From positions 1 to 64,000 of the forward strand of contig CAKVLN010000001.1 in the NCBI GenBank assembly GCA_934757275.1: a stretch of DNA of 64,000 nt, written 5' to 3'. A program made the translations under genes and the position numbers. Below are positions 43,452 to 51,650 of the stretch, in pieces (the first letter of the stretch is position 1; each line of letters begins with the position of its first letter). The stretch is from an uncultured Candidatus Melainabacteria bacterium. Lineage in GTDB: Bacteria; Cyanobacteriota; Vampirovibrionia; Gastranaerophilales; Gastranaerophilaceae. The notes beneath the pieces are model-generated. The model was not told where the DNA came from and searched no databases. It was given only the letters and a program-made list of their open reading frames with translations.

Positions 43452-44851
43452 TACATTACGTCCTCTAAATCTTTTTTGTGCAAATCATTGTAGGCTCTTT
43501 GTTTCACCTTTGCTTGCCTGCATAGAACATCAGATTTCTTCAAGTAACCATTTTCAAGCATTCCCATGCCTGCACAATATGTACAGAAGGCACAATAGTC
43601 TTCTTTATAGCACTCTTTAAGGTCTTTAAAGGATACTTGTTGCCATTCATAAAGTTTACTATTTGGGTCTTTATCCAATGCACCTTGCCAAATATCTTTC
43701 AATGTTACTTCGTTCAGATTGCCTAAATTTATTGGTAAAGATACGCAAGGGTGAACTTCTAAAGTTGGGGATACACAAAGGTCATAGCTACCGCCTGCAC
43801 ACAAACCTTCATTTTGAATCTTCGTAATATCCCTTTTAACAGTATTCTTCACATTCAATGGTGAATCTGGGTTAGTGTACAATTCGTATAAATCTTCTTC
43901 ACCAACCACATATTGAAAGTTCTTTGTATCACCTTCTATTGTTGGTGTTAATGACGTATCACCTGCCGTATTCGCTTTTATTTCGTTAGCAAACTTTTTT
44001 ATAGCAATACAATCTTTACAATTAATATTCAATAGAAAGTTCTTTATTTGTATATTAATATTCTTAGCTCTCAATTCTTTTATTACACTTAAAGTCTTGT
44101 TATGAGAACCTTTTACAGAAGTAACTTTTTCATGAGTATCTTCATTAAGACTGTACATACTTAAACCAACACGATAAGGATAAGAGTTAATAATTCTTTC
44201 TAATAGCTTTGGATTGTCGTACAGAGTTTGTCCGTTCGTAAATATTTCAACAGACATTCTCTTGTTTCTTGCATACTCTAATATTTCAACAAAGTCTTTG
44301 TGCAAAGTACATTCGCCACCAGAAAAGACAACTTTGAATACTCCAATTTCTCTAGCTTGGTCAATAATCTCTTTCATTTTATCAATGTCTATTTGAACAT
44401 TGTTTATATCTTTAGGGTTGTAGCAATGTACACATTTGAGGTTGCAACCATAAATTAATTCTACCAACAAGGAATAGAGAAAACCATTTTTGAAGCACCA
44501 CTTTCGCATGTCTTCTTCAAGTTTCAAGGTTTCTTCTTCGTTCTCACAACCAACAGGCATTATATCTGGCACATCACTAGAATTGTCAACGTTATCATTT
44601 GATATTAGGTCTTGTGCTTTTAGTTCTTCAATAAAACCGTCCAACTCATCACATAATCCCTTAGAAATCGCCCATTCTTGAACCTTGTTATAGTCTTCTG
44701 TATCTGCAATAACTTTCCATAAATCAGAGGCAAGGCCTTCTAGCAGAACGTATTCATGTATTCGTTCATTGGATATAAAGGTTCTGCTATCTTCTGTTCC
44801 ATATTTGTAAGTTTGAAATGCAAGCCATTTCGGCAGTGTTAGTTGCTTCAT
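43451..44851 (-). CDS. radical SAM/SPASM peptide maturase
   Basis: A 466-aa radical S-adenosylmethionine enzyme. Residues 1-90 resemble a PqqD-like peptide-recognition domain. The radical SAM cluster motif is C136-x3-C140-x2-C143 (CNLKCVHC), with SGGE at 177-180. The SPASM domain has C351, C359, C369, C414, C420, C423, C426 and C444 in the expected spacing (VHPCVSL, GNLNEVTLKDIW, CAFCTYC). Such enzymes crosslink Cys or other side chains in ribosomal peptides. An 84-aa gene and a three-Cys peptide gene lie immediately upstream in the same operon. Confidence 0.92.
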   Translation of the reverse strand: MKQLTLPKWLAFQTYKYGTEDSRTFISNERIHEYVLLEGLASDLWKVIADTEDYNKVQEWAISKGLCDELDGFIEELKAQDLISNDNVDNSSDVPDIMPVGCENEEETLKLEEDMRKWCFKNGFLYSLLVELIYGCNLKCVHCYNPKDINNVQIDIDKMKEIIDQAREIGVFKVVFSGGECTLHKDFVEILEYARNKRMSVEIFTNGQTLYDNPKLLERIINSYPYRVGLSMYSLNEDTHEKVTSVKGSHNKTLSVIKELRAKNINIQIKNFLLNINCKDCIAIKKFANEIKANTAGDTSLTPTIEGDTKNFQYVVGEEDLYELYTNPDSPLNVKNTVKRDITKIQNEGLCAGGSYDLCVSPTLEVHPCVSLPINLGNLNEVTLKDIWQGALDKDPNSKLYEWQQVSFKDLKECYKEDYCAFCTYCAGMGMLENGYLKKSDVLCRQAKVKQRAYNDLHKKDLEDVM

Positions 44852-44872
44852 TAGTTCCTCTTAATTCTTATA

Positions 44873-45127
44873 CTATCTAATGTTGATAAAGTTTATACTT
44901 TCAAATAACTTATTAACTGGTACGAGAGTGAAGTTTCCTTCAAGGTTGTTTATTTCTTCATTTATACTTTTATCTAAATCTAAGCTCACCTTGTTACAAT
45001 CAATATCATCCTTTTGCATAGTAGCAATTCTATTAACTAATTCGATTTCCTCTTCTCCACTTAAAGCACCAATAATAGAACATTGCATTGTTTTATAATT
45101 TCTAATAATTAGAAAGTAAGTATCCAT
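44873..45127 (-). CDS. 84-aa protein between precursor and maturase
   Basis: A small soluble protein (MDTYFLIIRNYKTMQCSIIG, then acidic helices) with AAAGGA before its ATG, 21 bp upstream of the maturase gene. Not recognised. By position it may be a peptide-recognition partner, a chaperone, a protease-like leader handler or an immunity protein. Confidence 0.65.
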   Translation of the reverse strand: MDTYFLIIRNYKTMQCSIIGALSGEEEIELVNRIATMQKDDIDCNKVSLDLDKSINEEINNLEGNFTLVPVNKLFESINFINIR

Positions 45128-45153
45128 TATTTATATTTCCTTTCTATTAAACA

Positions 45154-45175
45154 AAGCCCCTAATTAAAGGGGCTT
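45154..45175 (-). terminator. attenuator between RiPP precursor and maturase
   Basis: Perfect 7-bp GC-rich stem AAGCCCC/GGGGCTT with an 8-nt loop, followed on the minus strand by TGTTT. It lies after the precursor stop and before the 84-aa gene, where a partial terminator would make precursor mRNA more abundant than maturase mRNA. Confidence 0.7.
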
Positions 45176-45190
45176 ATAGCTTGTTGGTAT

Positions 45191-45292
45191 CTACCAACTT
45201 CTGTACATAATACCACATTGAGTTTCGCTACCCTTAGGGCAACCACAAGTAATCAAAGTTGTGTGTCTTGCTACTCTTGAAATCTTTAGCAT
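45191..45292 (-). CDS. RiPP precursor peptide, 33 aa
   Basis: Start ATG 45292 with AAAGGA 8-9 nt upstream, stop TAG 45191-45193. Leader-like part MLKISRVARHTTL, then a core ITCGCPKGSETQCGIMYRSW with Cys16, Cys18 and Cys26 and Gly after each of the first and third. It directly precedes the 84-aa gene and the radical SAM/SPASM maturase. The peptide is too short for most gene callers. Crosslinked thioether (sactipeptide/ranthipeptide) product is inferred; no similar known peptide comes to mind. Confidence 0.8.
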   Translation of the reverse strand: MLKISRVARHTTLITCGCPKGSETQCGIMYRSW

Positions 45293-45314
45293 TGTATATT
45301 TCCTTTCTTTTTTG

Positions 45315-45360
45315 TTATGCACCATTTTATGTAAATTGGTGCATAAGTCTTAAAAGACTT
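45315..45360. promoter_or_regulatory. tandem hairpins upstream of the RiPP precursor
   Basis: TTATGCACCA/TGGTGCATAA (45315-45324, 45337-45346) followed by AAGTCTT/AAGACTT (45345-45351, 45354-45360). The ATGCACC half-site recurs at 45460-45467 and as GGTGCAT at 45498-45504, so one factor may bind the whole divergent region. Confidence 0.5.
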
Positions 45361-45415
45361 GTACAGTCTATATTTTAAGGAATTAAGAATTGTATCTAAT
45401 AAAGTGTTATGCAAC

Positions 45416-45445
45416 TTGACACGTTATGCCGATATCGGCTATAAT
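45416..45445 (+). promoter_or_regulatory. sigma-70 promoter with embedded palindrome
   Basis: TTGACA (45416-45421), 18-bp spacer, TATAAT (45440-45445). The spacer contains the perfect palindrome GCCGATATCGGC (45428-45439), a likely operator. Predicted start near 45452, about 88 nt before the Abi-like gene. Confidence 0.75.
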
Positions 45446-45451
45446 TGTCTT

Positions 45452-45530
45452 GTAGTACGCATGCACCAATTTACATATTTTGTTCCATTACTTTTCGGTG
45501 CATAAGTTCGTAGTTTGTGGTTTGTGATAT
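45452..45530 (+). ncRNA. possible short RNA upstream of the Abi/HEPN gene
   Basis: Transcription from the promoter at 45416 would cover ATGCACC ... GGTGCAT, a long-loop hairpin (45461-45504), before a second promoter starts the protein-coding mRNA at its own ATG. Two promoters 88 nt apart for one gene suggest a separate short RNA. No terminator is evident; speculative. Confidence 0.3.
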
Positions 45531-45533
45531 AAT
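45528..45533 (+). promoter_or_regulatory. extended -10 promoter giving a leaderless mRNA
   Basis: TGATATAAT, -10 at 45528-45533, ends 6 nt before ATG 45540. Confidence 0.6.
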
Positions 45534-45539
45534 CAGTTT

Positions 45540-46235
45540 ATGGCAATTACTGAAACAGAATTGGAACAATATATAAGTACATTAAGTATTGAAAGACTTT
45601 TATCATTTAGAACTAATGATAATGATACTATTGATACGTTAATAAAGCGTTATCAAATAAATTTACGCATATCACAATCACTTTATCCAGAGTTGTCAAC
45701 TTTAGAAGTAACATTAAGAAATGCTATTGATACGGTATTAAAAAGATGTATTTCTCAAACTTGGATTGAAGATGAAATCAGAGAACAACATTTATTAACA
45801 GACCATGAACATGCAAAACTTGTAGCTGCGTATAATGATATAAAGAAGGAATATGCTGATAAAAGCTTTACGACAGGAAAGGTTATAGCGAATCTCAATT
45901 TCGGCTTTTGGACAAACTTATGTTCTAAGTGGTACAGTTCAAATATATGGAATAAAGGTTGTTGTTTCAAGGGGGTATTTGTCAATTATCCTAGCAATAC
46001 CAACAAAATTGGAGTTATTGCAACGAAATTGCGTGCTATTCGATACTTAAGAAATCGAATATTCCACTATGAACCTATATATAAGAATCCTCAAAATACA
46101 TTAAGAATGTACAATACTATCATGGAAGTTATAAGTTACCTACCACACGATAATTCAAACATATTGAAAGATACTTCTACATTTCTTGATACATACAATA
46201 AAGCAATAAAAGAATTACAACAGCAAAAAACCTAA
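45540..46235 (+). CDS. Abi-like abortive infection protein (HEPN RNase)
   Basis: A 231-aa Abi_2/AbiD/AbiF-type protein. Family blocks: RYQINLRISQSLYPELSTLE, EVTLRNAID, LNFGFWTNLCS and the HEPN R-x4-H motif R171-NRIF-H176 in LRNRIFHYEPI. HEPN proteins of this kind cleave RNA and shut down infected cells. Divergent from the RiPP operon, likely leaderless, and followed by a strong hairpin. Related AbiF systems use an RNA antitoxin, which makes the upstream region interesting. Confidence 0.85.
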   Translation: MAITETELEQYISTLSIERLLSFRTNDNDTIDTLIKRYQINLRISQSLYPELSTLEVTLRNAIDTVLKRCISQTWIEDEIREQHLLTDHEHAKLVAAYNDIKKEYADKSFTTGKVIANLNFGFWTNLCSKWYSSNIWNKGCCFKGVFVNYPSNTNKIGVIATKLRAIRYLRNRIFHYEPIYKNPQNTLRMYNTIMEVISYLPHDNSNILKDTSTFLDTYNKAIKELQQQKT

Positions 46236-46274
46236 GGCACTATGTAACTAATTACAGGAAGTGTTCCTTAGGTT
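46229..46274 (+). terminator. hairpin after the Abi-like gene
   Basis: AACCTAAGG (46229-46237) pairs with CCTTAGGTT (46266-46274), with ACT/AGT extending the stem inward; covers the stop codon. Confidence 0.65.
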
Positions 46275-46348
46275 ATCCATTACCATTATTTACTATAATT
46301 CAATGTTTGTCAAGTGTTGAGATATTATTTGTAGAAATTCTTAATATC

Positions 46349-46912
46349 TTATAACTCAAAGTTATTATACGAAATATCAATCGTTTCTTGGTCTATACCA
46401 ATATATCTCAATGTAATTGAAGGACTTGAATGGTTAAGTATTTTCTGCAACAAAGCAAGGTCGTTGTTCTGTTTATAGTGGTGATATCCAAATGCTTTTC
46501 TCAATGAATGGCAACCAACATTTATCTTCAATCCCACCTTTTCGCATGCCTCGTTTAAGAAACGATAGACTTGCGAACGGTTAAGCCTACAATGTTTCTT
46601 ACCAATAAATAATGGATTACCTTCACCAACAGAATACAGTTGTTCTCGTTCTTTCAAGTATTCTCGAATAAGTCCTCTAAGTTTGTTATTGAGTGGAAAA
46701 CGTTTGTACTTGTCGGTTTTCTTCTCATGAATTTCGACGTACATCTTGTTCTTAACATCTTCAATGTTAAGACCTAATATGTCTGATATTCTTAAACCTG
46801 TATTTACTCCAAAAGCAAATATTAACTGGTTTCTCTTGCTATAACTAGCCAAATAACATTCAACTGCTTTTATCTGTTCCTTATCCTTAATCGGTTCGAC
46901 TAAATGTTTCAT
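46349..46912 (-). CDS. small tyrosine recombinase, second copy
   Basis: 187 aa, catalytic domain only, clearly paralogous to 40760-41308: GVNTGLRISDILGLNIEDVK, CHSLRKAFGYHHYKQ, LNHSSPSITLRYIGI and a shared NFEL-like end. Inverted relative to the first copy, so the two flank the RiPP operon and Abi gene. Confidence 0.85.
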   Translation of the reverse strand: MKHLVEPIKDKEQIKAVECYLASYSKRNQLIFAFGVNTGLRISDILGLNIEDVKNKMYVEIHEKKTDKYKRFPLNNKLRGLIREYLKEREQLYSVGEGNPLFIGKKHCRLNRSQVYRFLNEACEKVGLKINVGCHSLRKAFGYHHYKQNNDLALLQKILNHSSPSITLRYIGIDQETIDISYNNFEL

Positions 46913-46987
46913 CTTTCTTATGCTCCACTTTGTTTGTTATGTTACATAAGAAAATGTAATATGATGAAAGCTATTTATCTAAGGCTA

Positions 46988-47923
46988 TTATTGCGTAACA
47001 GACGTTTCCATTATCTTGTCGTTACAAGCTTCAATCTTTTTGCTAATCTCTTTTCCCTTAAACCCTGCTTCAATTGCTCTTGTAAAGTCTTCAATTGCAT
47101 TTGTATAAGCTTTATTGTTCATATACGTCAAACCTCTAAGGTAATACGCATTTGCAACTTCTTCTGAATGTTCTTTTTGTTGACTTGCCTTGTCGATAAA
47201 TGTTGTAAAGTATTTTGCACCTTTTGTATGGTCTTGTTTATAAGTAACATAACCAAAATTGTAATAAGTCATAGAATCATCAGTATTTAATGTGAGTGCA
47301 ACTTTGTAATCTTCAATAGCCCCGTTATAATCCTCTAAAATACCTCTGCAATAAGCTCTTTGAACGTAGGCACGTTCATGGTTGTTATCTAATTCAAGCA
47401 CTCGGTTAAAGTATTCAAGAGCTTTTGTATATTGCTTTTCGTGTAACAACTTATCCCCAATATGGAAGGCACAATAACAAATATCTTTTTTACTTTCATC
47501 TTTATAGCTTGAATCAAGCTCATTTGCTCTTTCATAATGTACTAGAGCCTTGTCAAACTCTTCTTTTGATTGATATAAGCTTGCTAACAAAAAATGATAA
47601 ACGGCACATTCTGGGTTCAACTCAATAGCTTTATTCAGGTCGTTTAAAGCTTGTGTGTGGTTTTCAAGAGAGGAATAACAACAACCACGAAAATAATATA
47701 CATCAGGTAAGTCTTCAAAATCGTTTCTTTGAGCAAGGAAATTGTAATCTTCAATAGCACCTTTATAGTCTTCAAGTTCTGACTTGCAAAATGCTCTGTC
47801 AAAGTATGCTTGTTCATATTCATTGTCTAATTCAATCGCTTTGTTATAATCTTCAATAGCACCTGCATAATCCTTATTACTACTCTTTGCGTATGCTCGT
47901 TCACAATATTCTTTAGCTTCCAT
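46988..47923 (-). CDS. tetratricopeptide repeat protein
   Basis: A 311-aa protein almost entirely of TPR units (AIEDYNKAIELDNEYEQAYF, ALNDLNKAIELNPECAVYHF, ALEYFNRVLELDNNHERAYV, AIEDFTRAIEAGFKG), about eight repeats. ATG 47923 with AAGGAG 6 nt upstream is preferred to ATG 47941. No signal peptide or catalytic domain; probably a protein-interaction scaffold carried by the element. Confidence 0.85.
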   Translation of the reverse strand: MEAKEYCERAYAKSSNKDYAGAIEDYNKAIELDNEYEQAYFDRAFCKSELEDYKGAIEDYNFLAQRNDFEDLPDVYYFRGCCYSSLENHTQALNDLNKAIELNPECAVYHFLLASLYQSKEEFDKALVHYERANELDSSYKDESKKDICYCAFHIGDKLLHEKQYTKALEYFNRVLELDNNHERAYVQRAYCRGILEDYNGAIEDYKVALTLNTDDSMTYYNFGYVTYKQDHTKGAKYFTTFIDKASQQKEHSEEVANAYYLRGLTYMNNKAYTNAIEDFTRAIEAGFKGKEISKKIEACNDKIMETSVTQ

Positions 47924-47941
47924 GTTCCACTCCTTTATCAT

Positions 47942-48115
47942 GTGATGATAAGTTTACACTTACTTTCCGACCTTGTCAACTTTAACAGAATTAACAATCG
48001 CCACGAGAGGCCACCCACGCCGCTTTTAGCGAGTTTAATAAAATCAGTGCAGAATTTATCAAACAAAACACTTGATAAGAGTTATAAGTCAACAGAGAGG
48101 CTGCATTTGAAGTGC
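47942..48115. other. intergenic segment, possible replication or nick region
   Basis: About 170 bp with a GC-richer island (GCCACGAGAGGCCACCCACG) in AT-rich sequence, just downstream of the Rep-like gene. This is where a rolling-circle origin might lie, but no origin family can be recognised. Confidence 0.25.
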
Positions 48116-49078
48116 TTAGAGGAATTTGTTTCTGATTTCTTCAATCAACAAGTTATTTGCTTTAACGACTTTGTTAGTATACTCTTTGTAAATCGGATAC
48201 TTATTCAAAGCAAGGAATAAACTATCAAATCTTGTCAAACCGTCAGATATAATGAATTTATCTAATTCAGACTCTTTAGTCCTTTCTTTCTTATGTGGAA
48301 ATATTGACTTTTCAGTAATATCTTGGAATGTACTATTTAATACTTCTATTAGCGTATTAGTTTCAATCCATTTTAAAATATCAAGAATGGTAAGTCTTGT
48401 TGATGAATGAGGAAGCTTTAATAAGCCATTTCCTTTTAGTTCAACTTCACATCTCATTAAATTAGTTTTGGTTAAGTTCACTATGCCAGTATATTGACTA
48501 TATCCTTTTCCCAACATCTTAATTTCTTCTTTAGTTAAAGGTTCAAATGGTTCTATGTACTTAACGTCCAAATGACTTTGCAATTGAGCAGATTTATCAT
48601 AAATCTTGAACAACCATTCGCCACGGTTCATACCCTTACTTTCGTTAGCAATATGAATACTTGGCGTAGTTCCGTTATTTACTTCTATTGCTTTTACTCT
48701 CCCTTTATATTGAGTCTGGTCTTTAAGTAATGGTGTGTAATAAGAAGTTACTGGATTGTTCATTACTCTATCTTTTGCAATGTGAAGATTAGTAATATTC
48801 AGTTTATGAATTGAAACAGTCAATGCTGTTAATTCATTAATAAACTCTTTTAGTAACTCTACATTCATCTGTAAATTGTGCTTTTGATTATCTGGATTAA
48901 TATTGGGACGTATTAACCTAGTTGGGTTTAAGTGTACCGTAAAATAAAAAGGGGAGTTATGAAAAGTTATTTTCTTGCTTTCTAGGAACTTTGTTATACT
49001 TTCAAGCTTTTCTTCTACGATAATGTCCCTTTTCTTGATATTAAAGCTTAACTTATCAATCTTAGGTTGTGTAATCAT
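48116..49078 (-). CDS. phage/plasmid replication initiation-like protein
   Basis: A 320-aa protein resembling the phage CRI/X-type replication proteins: GEWLFKIYDKSAQLQSHL followed by MRCEVELKGNGLLKLPHSST, the KxYDK...R-x-E-x-E-L-K pattern of those Rep families. No canonical HUH motif stands out. It overlaps the upstream 513-aa gene by 4 nt (ATGA), so they act together. Probably replicates the excised circle. Confidence 0.5.
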   Translation of the reverse strand: MITQPKIDKLSFNIKKRDIIVEEKLESITKFLESKKITFHNSPFYFTVHLNPTRLIRPNINPDNQKHNLQMNVELLKEFINELTALTVSIHKLNITNLHIAKDRVMNNPVTSYYTPLLKDQTQYKGRVKAIEVNNGTTPSIHIANESKGMNRGEWLFKIYDKSAQLQSHLDVKYIEPFEPLTKEEIKMLGKGYSQYTGIVNLTKTNLMRCEVELKGNGLLKLPHSSTRLTILDILKWIETNTLIEVLNSTFQDITEKSIFPHKKERTKESELDKFIISDGLTRFDSLFLALNKYPIYKEYTNKVVKANNLLIEEIRNKFL

Positions 49079-50616
49079 AATCTAAACCCTTCTAACAATA
49101 AGTAGCGGTATAATTCATTTAATATATGCTTGGGAGGCTCTAGAGTTAGTACGAATTGCACCCTTTCTCTTATACTAGCTTGCTTATGACGTTCTATTAG
49201 TTTCAATTGTTCTTCAAATTCTTCGTTTGGTAATTCTGCAAACTTTAGTATCGTTATAACTTCCTTTGCTAAATTCCTTCTGATATTAAATCTATTTATT
49301 AATTGCTCTGCTATATATAAATCATTGTTTGGTTTAAGGTCTTGGAATGCAGTATCTCTTAGTTCTTGTTCTGCAATACAAAGCATAGTAGAAGTAAAGC
49401 CAGTTGAAAAATTGTTTACTCTCACAACTTTTAATTTTCTTGTCATAATATCTGTGCGGATTCTCATCATAAGGTGTTCTAGTAAGTTATTATGTTCCTC
49501 TGTTCCTGTTAAGAACGTGAAAAGACATGCCAGTTCAAAGTGCTTTAGTTGGTCGATATCACAAAGCAGACCATAAATAGTCGTAGCATAGTAACCCGTA
49601 ATATCTCTAAGAATATTCTGCCCTACGGCTGTTATCTTAGTAATAAGAGAAGACTTGTCAATTCGGCAATCATATATACATGCACGTTTTCCACTATTAT
49701 CACCTCTTAAATCAATAGTAGGTTCTGTATCAGAATCTATAATGTTATGTTCCGCAAAGTCTTTAATATAGTCTTGGAATCTGCCAGAACGAGGCGACCA
49801 CCTAAAGTTTACATGATTACCTGTTGTTTTAATCGTAAGGTGTTTATTAGCTGATGATAACTGTTTCAACTCTTGCAAGAAGCCATATCCTTCTGGAGTC
49901 AATGCTCTATGAGAGCAAATCACCATTTTGGTTAAGATTGCATTGAATCTAAAAAATACTTCTTGTAATGTTTCAACAACATCATCTTCTGTTGCAACAC
50001 GAGCAACAATACTTATAATCGCTGCCCACATTATACTGATACAGTAAGATAGGGCTTCATGATAAGGTACTCCTTTGTGTTTCATAACTTTATATGGGTA
50101 CAAATGAATAATCAAGTTATGCTTTTGGTAATTAAGCTTGATGAATCTGTGCAACAAGTTGCATTCTACATCATCTTTGATATAACTTGCATGATACTGT
50201 TGTAGGTGCTTTAACACATATTCATCAAACCCTATTGTGTTACTCCATGGTGATTCTACCCTAATGGTGAAATCACCAACTTTGGTTATATCACCATTAC
50301 TTAACACTCTAAGTTTATTAACAACACTTAAATCTATTACACTATAAATGTTGTTATTTCTTTCAACACTATTGTTGCTATCAACACCTAGACGTTGTAA
50401 CACTCTTTCAAACTCTATCATTCCAACCATGTAATCAAGTGTTTCTACATACACATCTTCAACCAATCCTATTAATGGTGCTTCATAAGGTTGTGGAAAA
50501 TAAGGTGTTGCATTGGCAGATATTATATCTGAATTTTCAACTTTATTATCGTTTGTATTGCTTGTTGTTACAGTATTACTACTGTTTGGGTTAATCTCAA
50601 GACTCTCTTTTTGCAT
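49075..50616 (-). CDS. hypothetical protein coupled to the Rep-like gene
   Basis: A 513-aa protein from ATG 50616 (AAGGAAG 7 nt upstream; an upstream TTG overlaps that site). Asn/Thr-rich N-terminal 40 residues, then a mostly helical body with WSPRSGRFQDYIKDFAEHN and LTGTEEHNNLLEHLMMRIRT. Family unknown. Tightly coupled to the Rep-like gene, suggesting a replication or partition partner. Confidence 0.6.
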   Translation of the reverse strand: MQKESLEINPNSSNTVTTSNTNDNKVENSDIISANATPYFPQPYEAPLIGLVEDVYVETLDYMVGMIEFERVLQRLGVDSNNSVERNNNIYSVIDLSVVNKLRVLSNGDITKVGDFTIRVESPWSNTIGFDEYVLKHLQQYHASYIKDDVECNLLHRFIKLNYQKHNLIIHLYPYKVMKHKGVPYHEALSYCISIMWAAIISIVARVATEDDVVETLQEVFFRFNAILTKMVICSHRALTPEGYGFLQELKQLSSANKHLTIKTTGNHVNFRWSPRSGRFQDYIKDFAEHNIIDSDTEPTIDLRGDNSGKRACIYDCRIDKSSLITKITAVGQNILRDITGYYATTIYGLLCDIDQLKHFELACLFTFLTGTEEHNNLLEHLMMRIRTDIMTRKLKVVRVNNFSTGFTSTMLCIAEQELRDTAFQDLKPNNDLYIAEQLINRFNIRRNLAKEVITILKFAELPNEEFEEQLKLIERHKQASIRERVQFVLTLEPPKHILNELYRYLLLEGFRL

Positions 50617-50711
50617 TTTATATCTTCCTTCCAACTCTCAACTTTGCTTCTTATAAAAGGAAGTGGAGTAGAAGAGAGTCGTGTCCTACTCCACCTTAAA
50701 ATATAATCAAC

Positions 50712-51293
50712 TTATGCAACGTTGATAGTGTAATCTTCCATATCTTCGTCGTTGTCAGTAGAAATTCTATCTTCAATTTCTACTTTCGATGGGTAAATTA
50801 ATCTTCTAACTTCATAACATCTCACACCAGAAGTCAACTTATGCTTGGTACATAATTTATCAATTTCTTCTTCATTATTTTCTTCATAAGTAATTAATTC
50901 GTCTTTAGTTCCATTTATGCTTAAGAATGTATCATTTCCATAGTAATTTCGAGGATTAAGATAAGTCATTTCAAACACAAATTTCCCCCTATCGTCTTCA
51001 TCATAATTAGAGTAATATGGGTCTACTGTACCAAATTTTGCGTCGAAAGTTATAATATCGTATTCTTTGGTTCTTTGAAATTGTTTTCCCATGTCCATTT
51101 TGATTATTGGTTCAAATTCAATGTAGTTATTACCTTCAAGTATTTTGACATCTTTAAGTATAATTCTATCCTTATCCCAATAGTCAGGAGTTTTAGCTCC
51201 ATAGTGCTTTGGTCGAATTTCGTCTGTTACAAATTCTCTTACGGTTGCAAGAAATGAATATCTCTTGCCAAACTCTAAGTCATATAGATTCAT
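50712..51293 (-). CDS. hypothetical protein, 193 aa
   Basis: Soluble, acidic, Tyr-rich protein beginning MNLYDLEFGKRYSFLATVRE, with a beta-rich look. Start codon directly follows the stop of the upstream 118-aa gene. Possibly a single-strand DNA-binding-like or OB-fold protein by position and composition; not supported by a motif. Confidence 0.55.
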   Translation of the reverse strand: MNLYDLEFGKRYSFLATVREFVTDEIRPKHYGAKTPDYWDKDRIILKDVKILEGNNYIEFEPIIKMDMGKQFQRTKEYDIITFDAKFGTVDPYYSNYDEDDRGKFVFEMTYLNPRNYYGNDTFLSINGTKDELITYEENNEEEIDKLCTKHKLTSGVRCYEVRRLIYPSKVEIEDRISTDNDEDMEDYTINVA

Positions 51294-51650
51294 TTAAGTT
51301 CCTCCTTTTAGTTCTTCCATACTTATATCTTCTATAAACTCACCTTCCTCAATTAAATGAGAAAGCGAGTGTCCTAATGCTTCTGTAACAATCTGCGATA
51401 CAGAGATACCATTTCTAGCCGAGAATAACCCTAAATCAGATGTTAAGGGTTCTATTACAGTTATAGCTACTGGAAACAAATTAAGCTTCCCTACTTCTCT
51501 GGCAAAAGGGCTATTAGGTTCAATATTATCAATATGGTTATTTACAGAATCAATAATAAATTCGTTAATATTTATCACCCCTTCATTTGCGTAGTAACGA
51601 AGTAGTTTAAATATTGAATATGGTATATCTAATACTATTGTACTCATCAA
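51294..51650 (-). CDS. hypothetical protein, 118 aa
   Basis: Soluble protein starting MMSTIVLDIPYSIFKLLRYY, containing a ribbon-helix-helix-like EGVININEFIIDSVNNHID and a similar block GISVSQIVTEALGHSLSHLI. The two repeated helix patterns suggest a small DNA-binding protein. Overlaps the integrase gene by 4 nt (ATGA). Confidence 0.55.
   Translation of the reverse strand: MMSTIVLDIPYSIFKLLRYYANEGVININEFIIDSVNNHIDNIEPNSPFAREVGKLNLFPVAITVIEPLTSDLGLFSARNGISVSQIVTEALGHSLSHLIEEGEFIEDISMEELKGGT

Noticed and set aside
45540..46235. Cas13 effector
   Set aside because: Only one HEPN motif, 231 aa and no repeat array; it fits the Abi_2/AbiF family instead.
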